The notes beneath the pieces are model-generated. The model saw only the letters and a list, made by a program, of their open reading frames with translations, did not search any database and had not been told where the DNA came from. Below, in pieces: positions 1-5,894 of a stretch of DNA of 10,234 bases; the stretch's first letter is position 1; the number at the start of each line of letters is the position of its first letter. The stretch is taken from assembly GCA_904420055.1 (NCBI GenBank), contig CAJFTV010000066.1:1-10234 (forward strand). Reading direction: 5' to 3'. The position numbers and the translations under genes were made by a program. This stretch comes from Candidatus Alloscillospira gallinarum. Lineage in GTDB: Bacteria; Bacillota; Clostridia; Oscillospirales; Oscillospiraceae.

Positions 1-567
1 GTCCATTTTCTGGTCGAGGACAGGTGAGTTTTCCGAGAAAAACAGACACTCCTCCATGTAAAAGCTGTCGGTTGTGTCAATGCTGAATTTTATATCTGCC
101 AGGGTGTACATGGTGTAAAAAGACCAGTACAGCTCATTTATGCGGTCAAGCTCCGCTGTTATCTCGCTGTAGCTGTAACTGTCTCCATTTTCTGCCACAT
201 TGTCAATCATACTAAACAGCAGGTCTGTATCAGGCCGCTCATAAACCATCGAGGAGTATGGAATGGTGCCTCGGTCCGACGGCAAGATGCTTTCTTCGTT
301 TTGCCTTACTATGTGGGAGACGATAAATATCAAGATGGCTATGACAAGCAAGATGGCCAGCAGACGAAACAGGGGAGACGTTTTTCGCCTGGGCCGGCCC
401 GCCGGGGGACCGCCTTCCGGTGCCTCTTTGAATCCAGTACCATGGCTTTCATAAGTCTCACGAAAGCCTGTGCCGTAGTGATAACCACCGGCAGGACCGC
501 TGCCCTCCTGCGGCACGTTAAAATCATACTGCCGGCCGTAGTCTCGGTCATTGAGATTTATACCCAT
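1..567 (-). CDS. Membrane-anchored M3-family (oligoendopeptidase-like) peptidase, N-terminal part, cut by the left edge
   Basis: This reading frame is open for 189 codons from the ATG at 567 to the window edge, so the C-terminal part is missing. Residues 1-65 are a hydrophilic Gly/Tyr/Pro-rich tail ending in RPRRK. Residues 66-86 are one hydrophobic membrane span (LFRLLAILLVIAILIFIVS). With the positive charges before the span, the rest should lie outside the cell. Residues 108-189 resemble the N-terminal helical region of M3 oligoendopeptidases: a YERPD start, a helix with DRINELYWSFYTMYTLADIK, then FSIDTTDSFYMEE and ENSPVLDQKM, like the family pattern iR.tiDT.D.fY..E....P. The zinc site HExxH would lie in the missing part, so activity cannot be judged here. 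It starts 2 bp after the stop of the helix-turn-helix/TPR gene, and its ribosome binding site (GAAAGG) lies in that gene's last codons, which suggests translational coupling. The membrane anchor is seen directly; the peptidase family is recognised from memory of the motif. Confidence 0.7.
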   Translation of the reverse strand, partial: MGINLNDRDYGRQYDFNVPQEGSGPAGGYHYGTGFRETYESHGTGFKEAPEGGPPAGRPRRKTSPLFRLLAILLVIAILIFIVSHIVRQNEESILPSDRGTIPYSSMVYERPDTDLLFSMIDNVAENGDSYSYSEITAELDRINELYWSFYTMYTLADIKFSIDTTDSFYMEECLFFSENSPVLDQKMD

Positions 568-569
568 AG

Positions 570-1436
570 TCAGTTGCCTTTCTGCAATACAGCGTAGTGG
601 TACGCAAGCTTGTAGTCCTCAAGTTCCTTATAGCAACGCTCCAGCGCGGCGTAGAGGGGGAGGGTGTTAAGTCCCATGTCCTCTGCCCCGGTGAGAAGCT
701 CCCGTGCCTTTTTGATGTCGTCCTTTTCAAGAGCCAAAAGGCCGAGGAGATAAAGGCGTTTGGCCTCCTTTGTGTCTGCCAGCTCGTCGGGGAGCCGGGA
801 GATGAGAGATTCGGCCAGCTCTTTTTCTCCCGTTTTTATGAGGTACTCAACCCTTGCCAGAGTGTATCTCGTCTGAAAAGATATGGCTTTTACAGCCCTC
901 TCGTATCCCGCGGCGCTGTTCTCAAAGTCGTTCAGGTCGGAACCCAGCGCGCACTCGGATAAAATGAGATTCATCTCCGCATCGATTGACGGAGCGTAAT
1001 AGAGGCCCTGCCTGTTGTAGTAAGCGGCAAGGTCTGCGTGTTCCTTTGCCAGAGTCATGTCCCCATCTTCAAGGTATTGACGGGCAAGGGCCGCGTCGGA
1101 CAGGGTGTGGAGAAGATATCCCTCTTCAGTAGAGCCGCAGGTTTTGGACTCCTCAAGAAGCGATATACACAGGTCGTAATCTCCCTGGCGCAGCGCCTGG
1201 CGCATTCTGTCCAGCCCGTCGGGGCTCGTGCCGTCGGACAGAGTGAGGTCAGACATGAAATATGCCGCAGAGAGACCCAGCCGCCCGGACAGGTATTCAA
1301 GTGTCTTTACAGAGGGGGTGGCGCTGTCGTTTTCAATTTTTGAGAGCATGTTTCGTGTTATCTGGTCGCCCACAAGCTCCTTTTGCGTCATGCCGCGGTC
1401 AATGCGCGCCTGACGTATCTTCTGTCCTAAAGTCAT
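570..1436 (-). CDS. XRE-type helix-turn-helix regulator with a TPR-like C-terminal domain
   Basis: A 288-residue cytoplasmic DNA-binding protein. Residues 1-60 are a typical HTH_3 domain (MTLGQKIRQARIDRGMTQKE, then ITRNMLSKIENDSATPSVKT). Residues about 70-288 are a run of helical hairpins with TPR-like composition, for example LRQGDYDLCISLLEES, AAGYERAVKAISFQTRYTLA, KRLYLLGLLALEKDDIKKAR and ALERCYKELEDYKLAYHYA. Proteins with this layout include the RRNPP peptide-sensing regulators (PlcR, Rgg, PrgX), in which the TPR domain binds a signal peptide. That role is inference here, as many such proteins have other or unknown ligands. The start at 1436 is chosen because GGAGG lies 9 bases upstream; a longer frame exists but lacks a ribosome binding site. 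It is the first gene of a two-gene unit with the M3-like peptidase. A perfect palindrome at 1452-1466, between promoter and ribosome binding site, could be its own operator. Confidence 0.85.
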   Translation of the reverse strand: MTLGQKIRQARIDRGMTQKELVGDQITRNMLSKIENDSATPSVKTLEYLSGRLGLSAAYFMSDLTLSDGTSPDGLDRMRQALRQGDYDLCISLLEESKTCGSTEEGYLLHTLSDAALARQYLEDGDMTLAKEHADLAAYYNRQGLYYAPSIDAEMNLILSECALGSDLNDFENSAAGYERAVKAISFQTRYTLARVEYLIKTGEKELAESLISRLPDELADTKEAKRLYLLGLLALEKDDIKKARELLTGAEDMGLNTLPLYAALERCYKELEDYKLAYHYAVLQKGN

Positions 1437-1623
1437 ACAGCTTACCCTCCGGTAAATATAATTTACAGTGCAAATATTAAAAAACAGCCCCACGCCGTTT
1501 TTGCACAGCTTTACTGTGGTATATGGGTACCGTAGGAAAAAACGGCAGCGTGCTCAATGCAAAGCCCTGCGGCGGCAGCGTCAGGAGAGCTGTGGCAAGA
1601 TGTAAAAAAGCAATAAGAATTAC
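1437..1623. other. Intergenic region with weak dyad symmetry, no gene seen
   Basis: Between the HTH/TPR gene and the S1-gene terminator there is no credible open reading frame on either strand. I looked here for a short signal-peptide gene next to the TPR regulator and found none. Besides the palindrome at 1452-1466 there is a long-range inverted repeat, GCCGTTTTT at 1494-1502 with AAAAACGGC at 1538-1546, enclosing a smaller one, CACAG at 1504-1508 with CTGTG at 1514-1518. On the minus strand these would form a branched leader hairpin if transcription began upstream of 1546. No clear sigma-A promoter for the regulator was found; the best hexamer pair (TTTTTT, 17 bp, TTATAT) is poor. Confidence 0.4.
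1452..1466. promoter_or_regulatory. Perfect 6-3-6 palindrome upstream of the HTH/TPR gene, candidate operator
   Basis: GTAAAT-ATA-ATTTAC is a perfect inverted repeat with a 3-base spacer. It ends only a few bases before the GGAGG of the regulator gene and overlaps the A/T-rich stretch where a -10 element (minus-strand TTATAT or TATATT) would fall. XRE-family proteins commonly repress their own promoters by binding such sites. The symmetry is seen; the operator role is inferred. Confidence 0.4.
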
Positions 1624-1651
1624 GCGCCCTTTTAATGGCTCAAAAGGGCGC
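1612..1651 (-). terminator. Hairpin terminator after the S1-domain gene
   Basis: GCGCCCTTTT at 1624-1633 and AAAAGGGCGC at 1642-1651 form a perfect 10-bp stem with an 8-base loop, about 30 bp past the S1-gene stop. On the minus strand the stem is followed by a T-rich but interrupted tail. A weak intrinsic terminator closing the yabP-yabQ-divIC-S1 unit is the likely reading. Confidence 0.6.
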
Positions 1652-1682
1652 ACATGAAACGCATTTACATTTCCGCGCTGTC

Positions 1683-2144
1683 TCAGCGGCTGCGGCGGCG
1701 AGTTTTCTTTTCGGAGTACTGGCGTACCCCGGCCATCTTGCTGTCGGAGTCCTGCATAAAGCGCTTGAGCTTATCCTCAAAAGAGGCATCTGCCGACTGA
1801 CGCATTGGCACATAGTCCGGCGGCTGCTGGCTGCGGCCCTGAGAGGGAGCGGGACGTCTGCCGGACTGGCCGCTTCTTCTGGGTTCCTGATGCTCTTTTT
1901 TGGGAGGAGACGGCAGCGCGGCCTTAATTGAGAGGTTGAGCCTTCCGTTTTCGTCAATGCTCAATACCTTGACCTGTACCTCCTGCCCTTCGGTAAGAAA
2001 ATCGCTTACGTTGTTTACAAAGGTGTTTGCAATCTCAGAGATATGTACGAGTCCCGATTTGCCCGGCGCTACAGTTACAAATGCGCCGAATTTGGTGATA
2101 CCTGTGACCTTCCCGGCCAGAATGCTTCCTGCTTCTAAATTCAT
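1683..2144 (-). CDS. yabR: S1-domain RNA-binding protein (YabR/CvfD-like)
   Basis: 153 residues. Residues 1-75 form a single S1 OB-fold: MNLEAGSILAGKVTGITKFG, FVTVAPGKSGLVHISEIA, then VQVKVLSIDENGRLNLSIK, which are the classic S1 strands. Residues 76-153 are a disordered tail rich in P, Q, S and R ending in KKTRRRSR, which may add nucleic-acid contacts. Single-S1 proteins of this type (Bacillus YabR and YugI, pneumococcal CvfD) bind RNA or the small ribosomal subunit and act in post-transcriptional and stress regulation. The position just after divIC matches Bacillus yabR, which supports the name. ATG 2144 is the natural start; the nearest Shine-Dalgarno (AGAGGG at 2158-2163) is 13 bases away, rather far. 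It follows divIC by 51 bp and probably shares its transcript. Confidence 0.88.
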   Translation of the reverse strand: MNLEAGSILAGKVTGITKFGAFVTVAPGKSGLVHISEIANTFVNNVSDFLTEGQEVQVKVLSIDENGRLNLSIKAALPSPPKKEHQEPRRSGQSGRRPAPSQGRSQQPPDYVPMRQSADASFEDKLKRFMQDSDSKMAGVRQYSEKKTRRRSR

Positions 2145-2195
2145 AGGAAAAGAAATACCCTCTCATTAGTATATATTTTTGTTAACGAACCGTTT

Positions 2196-2474
2196 TTAGT
2201 TATCGGAATCGTAAAACACCTTTTCACCCGGACCCACAAGGCCCAGCTCATCTCTGGCGACGTCTGCCAGAACATCGTCGTCATCGCTGTTTTCTACTTT
2301 ATACTGCAGTTCTGCGTTTTGAACTTCCATGTCGTTTATCTGCTGCTTGAGCGCGTCGTTCTCGGCGTTTTTGTCGTTTGTCTTTGCTTTCATTGACACA
2401 ATTGTAACAGCGGCAAAAATAACAAGGGCGAACACAATTATTTTAGTAATAATACTTGCCTTTTTCAGTCTCAT
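2196..2474 (-). CDS. divIC: DivIC/FtsB-type septum formation initiator
   Basis: 92 residues. A short cytoplasmic start (MRLKKASIITK) leads into one membrane span at about residues 11-28 (IIVFALVIFAAVTIVSM). A coiled coil follows at about 32-65 (NAENDALKQQINDMEVQNAE), then the family's C-terminal signature VARDELGLVGPGEKVFYD. Family members form a trimeric complex with FtsL and DivIB/FtsQ at the division septum and help activate wall synthesis. A frame extends upstream to a GTG at 2510, but ATG 2474 has GGAAGG 8 bases upstream and gives the usual family length, so it is preferred. The gene then overlaps the end of yabQ by 32 bp, suggesting coupled translation. The order yabP-yabQ-divIC is conserved in endospore formers. 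Confidence 0.93.
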   Translation of the reverse strand: MRLKKASIITKIIVFALVIFAAVTIVSMKAKTNDKNAENDALKQQINDMEVQNAELQYKVENSDDDDVLADVARDELGLVGPGEKVFYDSDN

Positions 2475-2967
2475 CAGTATGTCCTTCCGTTTTAGCAAAA
2501 GTTTTCCCACCGTCTGACAGGCAAAGATTTCTGTCCAGTCTTATTGTATACCATTTTTTCTTATAATAAAAGATTTTTTTAAGGAAAATTGCGGTTTTTT
2601 TTGCAAAACCTATGGCAAAAATGAATGGTGAAAGCAAAACTCGAATTATTTTTTCCAGAAAATCAGCAAATAATAGTAAAAGTGCTGTCACAGCCTTTGA
2701 AAACAGGGCAAAGTAAACTGCACAGCCAAGAAGCGAGACAAAAGGCATGTACAGGCGGTATACGCCGCCACCGCCGATGAACCCCAGCAGAAACAGGGCG
2801 CAGGCATATATAAGGCAAAAAAGAAGGTCAGTCACGGCGGTTATAACGCGTCCGCCTCTGAACTTGCGCCGAAGGACCCTGAACAGGTCGTATAAAATGC
2901 CTGCCAAGATACCGGAGAGCAGTGTGACGGCAAGGGTCACAAGCTGGTCGGTTACGTATACTCTCAT
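2443..2967 (-). CDS. yabQ: Spore cortex biosynthesis protein YabQ
   Basis: 174 residues with about four hydrophobic segments: roughly residues 8-32, 42-66, 70-92 and 93-122. A strongly basic stretch follows (KKTAIFLKKIFYYKKK), then a polar tail. Opening residues VTDQLVTLAVTLLSGILAGI followed by YDLFRVLRR are typical of the YabQ family. In Bacillus subtilis YabQ is a membrane protein of the mother cell that reaches the outer forespore membrane and is needed for the spore cortex. The ATG at 2967 shares the ATGA overlap with the yabP stop, and the 3' end overlaps divIC. Both sides are therefore tightly packed, as expected for one transcript. The residues encoded in the overlap with divIC are unconstrained-looking and polar. 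Confidence 0.9.
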   Translation of the reverse strand: MRVYVTDQLVTLAVTLLSGILAGILYDLFRVLRRKFRGGRVITAVTDLLFCLIYACALFLLGFIGGGGVYRLYMPFVSLLGCAVYFALFSKAVTALLLLFADFLEKIIRVLLSPFIFAIGFAKKTAIFLKKIFYYKKKWYTIRLDRNLCLSDGGKTFAKTEGHTDETEKGKYYY

Positions 2968-3245
2968 TTAAATAGCCTTTTGAAAAGTCCCTTGTCAGAA
3001 CCGGACCTGCTGTCGTAAAGTATGCCGTCAATATCGCCGGCTACTACGATTTCCCCGGTTTCAAGGCTCAGCTTTTCCATGTGCATGCCCTGTCCCTGTA
3101 TCGTCATGCCGCCCATACATGTGTCGATGGTTATCTCTTCATCGTCAAAGCGGTCCACGTGGGAGACGCCGGTTATCTTCAATGTCTTGCGCCCTGTAAG
3201 GGTTAAATTGTGCTCCTGTGAGGAGGGACGTTCCGTGTATGCCAT
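2964..3245 (-). CDS. yabP: Sporulation protein YabP
   Basis: 93 residues, soluble, all-beta in look. The core is HNLTLTGRKTLKITGVSHVD, then DDEEITIDTCMGGMTIQGQG, HMEKLSLETGEIVVAGDIDG and ILYDSR, which is the YabP/YqfC family pattern. YabP is a mother-cell sporulation protein made under sigma-E in Bacillus and is linked to cortex and coat assembly; its molecular action is poorly known. The start is ATG 3245, 8 bases after AGAGG. An in-frame GTG at 3254 lies inside that ribosome binding site and is rejected. It is the first gene of the cluster and overlaps yabQ by 4 bp. A possible sigma-E promoter sits at 3277-3307. Confidence 0.92.
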   Translation of the reverse strand: MAYTERPSSQEHNLTLTGRKTLKITGVSHVDRFDDEEITIDTCMGGMTIQGQGMHMEKLSLETGEIVVAGDIDGILYDSRSGSDKGLFKRLFK

Positions 3246-3276
3246 ATTTTTCACCTCTTAATTATTATCATATATA

Positions 3277-3307
3277 AATATATGTCCTGGAGAATAGGGC
3301 TATAACC
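3277..3307 (-). promoter_or_regulatory. Possible sigma-E-type promoter of yabP
   Basis: On the minus strand, CATATATT (3284-3277) resembles the sigma-E -10 element CATACAnT. It is preceded after 15 bp by GGTTATAG (3307-3300), a loose match to the -35 element. The distance to the yabP start is suitable. The match is partial and the area is A/T-rich, so this is a guess supported mainly by the known sigma-E control of yabP. Confidence 0.35.
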
Positions 3308-3333
3308 CGGAAAAACGGTTAACATGCCGGAAA

Positions 3334-3369
3334 TTTTTTGACGTGAAGGCAGAAGTTTTTTGATGTAAA
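3334..3369. repeat. Direct repeat TTTTTTGAYGTRAA, two copies 22 bp apart
   Basis: TTTTTTGACGTGAA (3334-3347) and TTTTTTGATGTAAA (3356-3369) match at 12 of 14 positions and start 22 bp apart, about two helical turns. They lie in the divergent region between yabP and the M23 peptidase gene, about 60-90 bp upstream of the latter's -35 element. Same-face tandem sites at this distance suggest a regulator binding as a head-to-tail dimer. No regulator is identified. Confidence 0.4.
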
Positions 3370-3425
3370 AACTGATACGCCGGGTCTTTTCGGCGAAGGG
3401 AAAGATATTCTGCGATATTTAACAG

Positions 3426-3454
3426 TTGACAAATTTGTTACCAAGTTGTATTAT
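3426..3454 (+). promoter_or_regulatory. Sigma-A promoter of the M23 peptidase gene
   Basis: TTGACA (3426-3431), a 17-bp spacer, then TATTAT (3449-3454). The -35 is the exact consensus and the spacer is ideal. Transcription should start near 3461, about 40 bases before the TTG start codon. Confidence 0.85.
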
Positions 3455-3473
3455 CTGTGTAACCATTTGTTAC
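3436..3473 (+). promoter_or_regulatory. Phased TGTWAH-like repeats overlapping the promoter, WalR-box-like
   Basis: TGTTAC (3436), TGTATT (3447), TGTAAC (3458) and TGTTAC (3468) are arranged head to tail with starts 11, 11 and 10 bp apart. Three fit the WalR (YycF) half-site TGTWAH; the second has T for A at position 5. The known WalR box is two such half-sites separated by 5 bases. The array covers the spacer, the -10 element and the start point, so bound protein would be expected to affect initiation directly. The downstream gene is a peptidoglycan endopeptidase, the main class of WalR targets. Confidence 0.45.
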
Positions 3474-3499
3474 TATTGTGAGATAGGAGTTGATTTGAA

Positions 3500-4726
3500 T
3501 TGGACGAACACATGATTACCGGAAGTATGAGTACCACGGGGGAGTGTGTATCGAAAAAAAGAAAGAAAAATAGACTGCGCGTTTTAAGTGCGGCGCTGGC
3601 CGCCTCGTTAGTTCTGGCAGGCTCCACGGTATTTTCTCAGGTCGGATATGCGGTCAGCGTAGACGGCCAGGTTGTGGGCTCGGGACGTAATATAGATGAA
3701 ATTAAGGAAGCGGTTGAGCATGTTGAAGAGCGGGTTTCCGGGATATTGGGCGAGGAATATATTCTCGACAAGGTGAGCTACGAAAAGTACATTGGCTCGG
3801 CAGATACAGAGGAGGAGCTGGAAAGGGCGCTCATGGAGAGCGTTGAGTGCGTTGAGGAGATGTATGTTTTAAAACTGAACGGCGCAGCCGTGGCCGGAGC
3901 GGTGAGCGAGGCGGACATTAACTCCGCTGTAAATATGGTTATGGAAAAATACGCGCCGGAGATTGACGGCAATATAAGCTATATTGAGGGTATGGAAACA
4001 GCTTTTGAGTACGCCCCCTGCGACCTTTTAATGACTGCGGAAGAAATTGCCTCAGCAATTGACCCGGAGACGGGTACGGCAGGTGCTACCGTTATGAGCG
4101 TGGCCAGCGAGGAGACATTTGAGACGGTCTCATTTGACGTGGAATACACCATAGATGACAGTATGTACCAGGGTGAGAGCCGCGTTGTACAGGAGGGCTC
4201 GGACGGTGAGATTGTCACCACCTGGAGCGTAGAGTATGAAAACGGACAGGAAGTTTCACGCAGCGCAAAGTCAGTGGAGACAAGCGTTGAGCCTGTAAAC
4301 GAGATAATAGCGCAGGGGACAATGGAGCGCCCGTATTATATGTCCTACGGCTCATATATCTGGCCCGCGGAGGGAGTTATAACCTCTTACTATGGGTACA
4401 GAGATGTCTCAGTTGGAACTTCTTATCACGATGGTCTTGACATCGCAGGACAGTACCGCAGCTATGTTGTGGCCGCCGACGGAGGCAGGGTAATATATGC
4501 CCAATATAACAGCGCACTGGGAAACCTTGTCAAGATACAGCATGACAACGGTGATATAACCTGGTACGGGCACAACGACGAGCTGTGTGTGTCTGAGGGG
4601 GACCTTGTGGGCCGGGGGCAGGTGATTGCATACATGGGCTCTACAGGCGTTTCCACCGGAAATCACGTTCATTTTGAAATTCACAGAGACGGCCAGTCGG
4701 TTGACCCGCTTGATTATTTGCCGTAA
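3500..4726 (+). CDS. Secreted or membrane-anchored M23 endopeptidase with G5 domain
   Basis: 408 residues. Residues 1-25 are a basic cytoplasmic tail (KKRKKNRLR), followed by a hydrophobic segment at about 28-46 (VLSAALAASLVLAGSTVFS) that is a signal peptide or anchor. Residues about 50-195 are a helical region of no clear family. Residues about 200-275 look like a G5 domain (VSFDVEYTIDDSMYQGESRV, then YENGQEVSRSAKSVETSVEP). Residues about 285-405 are an M23/LytM domain with the metal ligands H310 and D314 (HDGLD) and H391 in HVH (389-391); H358 in WYGH is the usual second active-site histidine. All key residues are present, so it should cut peptide cross-links of the wall. The start is TTG 3500, 10 bases after AGGAG (3485-3489); the next in-frame ATG at 3512 is too far from that site. 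It has its own promoter and terminator and stands alone. Confidence 0.92.
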   Translation: MDEHMITGSMSTTGECVSKKRKKNRLRVLSAALAASLVLAGSTVFSQVGYAVSVDGQVVGSGRNIDEIKEAVEHVEERVSGILGEEYILDKVSYEKYIGSADTEEELERALMESVECVEEMYVLKLNGAAVAGAVSEADINSAVNMVMEKYAPEIDGNISYIEGMETAFEYAPCDLLMTAEEIASAIDPETGTAGATVMSVASEETFETVSFDVEYTIDDSMYQGESRVVQEGSDGEIVTTWSVEYENGQEVSRSAKSVETSVEPVNEIIAQGTMERPYYMSYGSYIWPAEGVITSYYGYRDVSVGTSYHDGLDIAGQYRSYVVAADGGRVIYAQYNSALGNLVKIQHDNGDITWYGHNDELCVSEGDLVGRGQVIAYMGSTGVSTGNHVHFEIHRDGQSVDPLDYLP

Positions 4727-4732
4727 ATAAAG

Positions 4733-4765
4733 GTCCGGAACCTAAAAGGTTCCGGACTTTGTTTT
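4733..4765 (+). terminator. Intrinsic terminator of the M23 peptidase gene
   Basis: GTCCGGAACC (4733-4742) and GGTTCCGGAC (4748-4757) form a perfect 10-bp stem with a 5-base loop, followed by TTTGTTTT. It starts 6 bp after the stop codon. Confidence 0.93.
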
Positions 4766-4856
4766 GCAAACGGGATACACGGAGATAACTTGTTGAAGGC
4801 TTAATTCATACGGGTTGAAGTGGAATAAAATAATGCCAAGGCAGTTACGGATAAAC

Positions 4857-4885
4857 TTGACACAAAATGATGAAAGAAGTAAAAT
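4857..4885 (+). promoter_or_regulatory. Sigma-A promoter of the lipoprotein gene
   Basis: TTGACA (4857-4862), a 17-bp spacer, then TAAAAT (4880-4885). Transcription should start near 4892 and give a leader of about 80 bases. I see no strong structure in that leader or in the rest of the gap from 4766. Confidence 0.8.
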
Positions 4886-4972
4886 TTTATTAAATGTAAA
4901 TGCACAGGAAATAAGAATTTAGATGTACGAGTGTATAACCATTAATGCATCACAAATAAGAGGTGTAAGAGT

Positions 4973-5806
4973 GTGAAAAAAAGCTTATTGTTGTCGTTGG
5001 TCCTCGCGACTGTACTGCTGCTGAGCTCATGCGGAGCCGAGCCACAGAAGGACCAGGGAGTACAGGACAATACCGGAGCTTCTCAGACGGAAAACGGTAG
5101 CGGTGGAGGGCTTTCTGAAGAAGATAAGACAACCGGAACCGAAGAAGTGGCTGAGGAAGAGCGGGAGTTTACAGGTATTTCCTACAATAATATAGGAGAT
5201 ACGGTTACGTTTGGCGGTTATGAGCAGGATAATGACACCGGAAACGGGACAGAATTAATTGAATGGGTCGTACTGGATACAGACGGTGAAAATGTACTTC
5301 TGCTGAGTAAATACGGACTTGACGCTCAGGCATATAATACCAGCGGTGAAACGGTAACGTGGGAAAACAGCACTTTACGCAGATGGCTGAACGAGACGTT
5401 TTATGAAGCGGCTTTTAACGAGGCAGAGCGGCAGGCGATTGTTACGGTAACAAACGTAAATCCGGATAACGAGAGATGGGGTACGTCCGGAGGAAACGAC
5501 ACGGAAGATATGGTTTTTCTTCTGAGTATAGATGAGACGGAAACATATTTTGCAGACAGAAACGACACGCTGTGGACAGAGGCAACGCCGTATGCAGTAC
5601 AGCAGGGAGCGTTCGTTTCCGACGACGGTTGTTCACCCTGGTGGCTGCGTTCCCCCGGGGACGATAATGATGGTGGTTTTTGTGCGGCATACGTGGATTA
5701 TCCCCCGACGGGTGTTGTTCTCAGCGGCTATGCAGCGGAAAGGAGCAGCCGTGTGGTGCGTCCGGCGGTATGGGTTAAGACCGGGACAGCAGGTTCCGGG
5801 AACTGA
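4973..5806 (+). CDS. Surface lipoprotein with a DUF6273-type domain
   Basis: 277 residues. A type II signal peptide ends in the lipobox LSSC with the lipidated cysteine at residue 20. Residues 21-63 are an acidic, Gly/Thr/Glu-rich linker. The globular part (about 64-270) begins with YNNIGDTVTFGGYEQD, continues with IEWVVLDTDGENVLLLSKYG and STLRRWLNETFYEAAF, and ends with WWLRSPG at 223-229 and VRPAVWV at 262-268. This WWLRSPG...VRPA pattern marks the DUF6273 domain, common in surface proteins of gut Clostridia; its function is not known to me. Start GTG 4973 lies 9 bases after AGAGG. The gene is single, with its own promoter and terminator. Its neighbours give no functional hint beyond the shared cell-surface location. 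Confidence 0.85.
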   Translation: MKKSLLLSLVLATVLLLSSCGAEPQKDQGVQDNTGASQTENGSGGGLSEEDKTTGTEEVAEEEREFTGISYNNIGDTVTFGGYEQDNDTGNGTELIEWVVLDTDGENVLLLSKYGLDAQAYNTSGETVTWENSTLRRWLNETFYEAAFNEAERQAIVTVTNVNPDNERWGTSGGNDTEDMVFLLSIDETETYFADRNDTLWTEATPYAVQQGAFVSDDGCSPWWLRSPGDDNDGGFCAAYVDYPPTGVVLSGYAAERSSRVVRPAVWVKTGTAGSGN

Positions 5807-5836
5807 CATACATAAAAAACTGCATAAGATATGTTT

Positions 5837-5870
5837 GAGGCAGGGTAAAGATACCCTGCCTCTGGTTTTT
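5837..5870 (+). terminator. Intrinsic terminator of the lipoprotein gene
   Basis: GAGGCAGGGTA (5837-5847) and TACCCTGCCTC (5852-5862) form a perfect 11-bp stem with a 4-base loop, followed by TGGTTTTT. It lies between two convergent genes, but on the minus strand the following bases are not T-rich, so it probably serves mainly the plus strand. Confidence 0.92.
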
Positions 5871-5894
5871 AAACGAGTTACGATTAATTTGGTT

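Noticed and set aside
597..1343. Plus-strand open frames opposite the HTH/TPR gene
   Set aside because: The minus-strand protein has a clear HTH and regular TPR helices with a good ribosome binding site; the opposite frames lack both.
2474..2510. Upstream GTG start for divIC at 2510
   Set aside because: It would extend the overlap with yabQ to 68 bp and add 12 residues not typical of the family; ATG 2474 has the better-placed GGAAGG.
3334..3369. Tandem TTTTTTGAYGTRAA repeats as a two-unit CRISPR-like array
   Set aside because: Only two short imperfect copies with an 8-base gap; no spacers of constant length and no cas genes.
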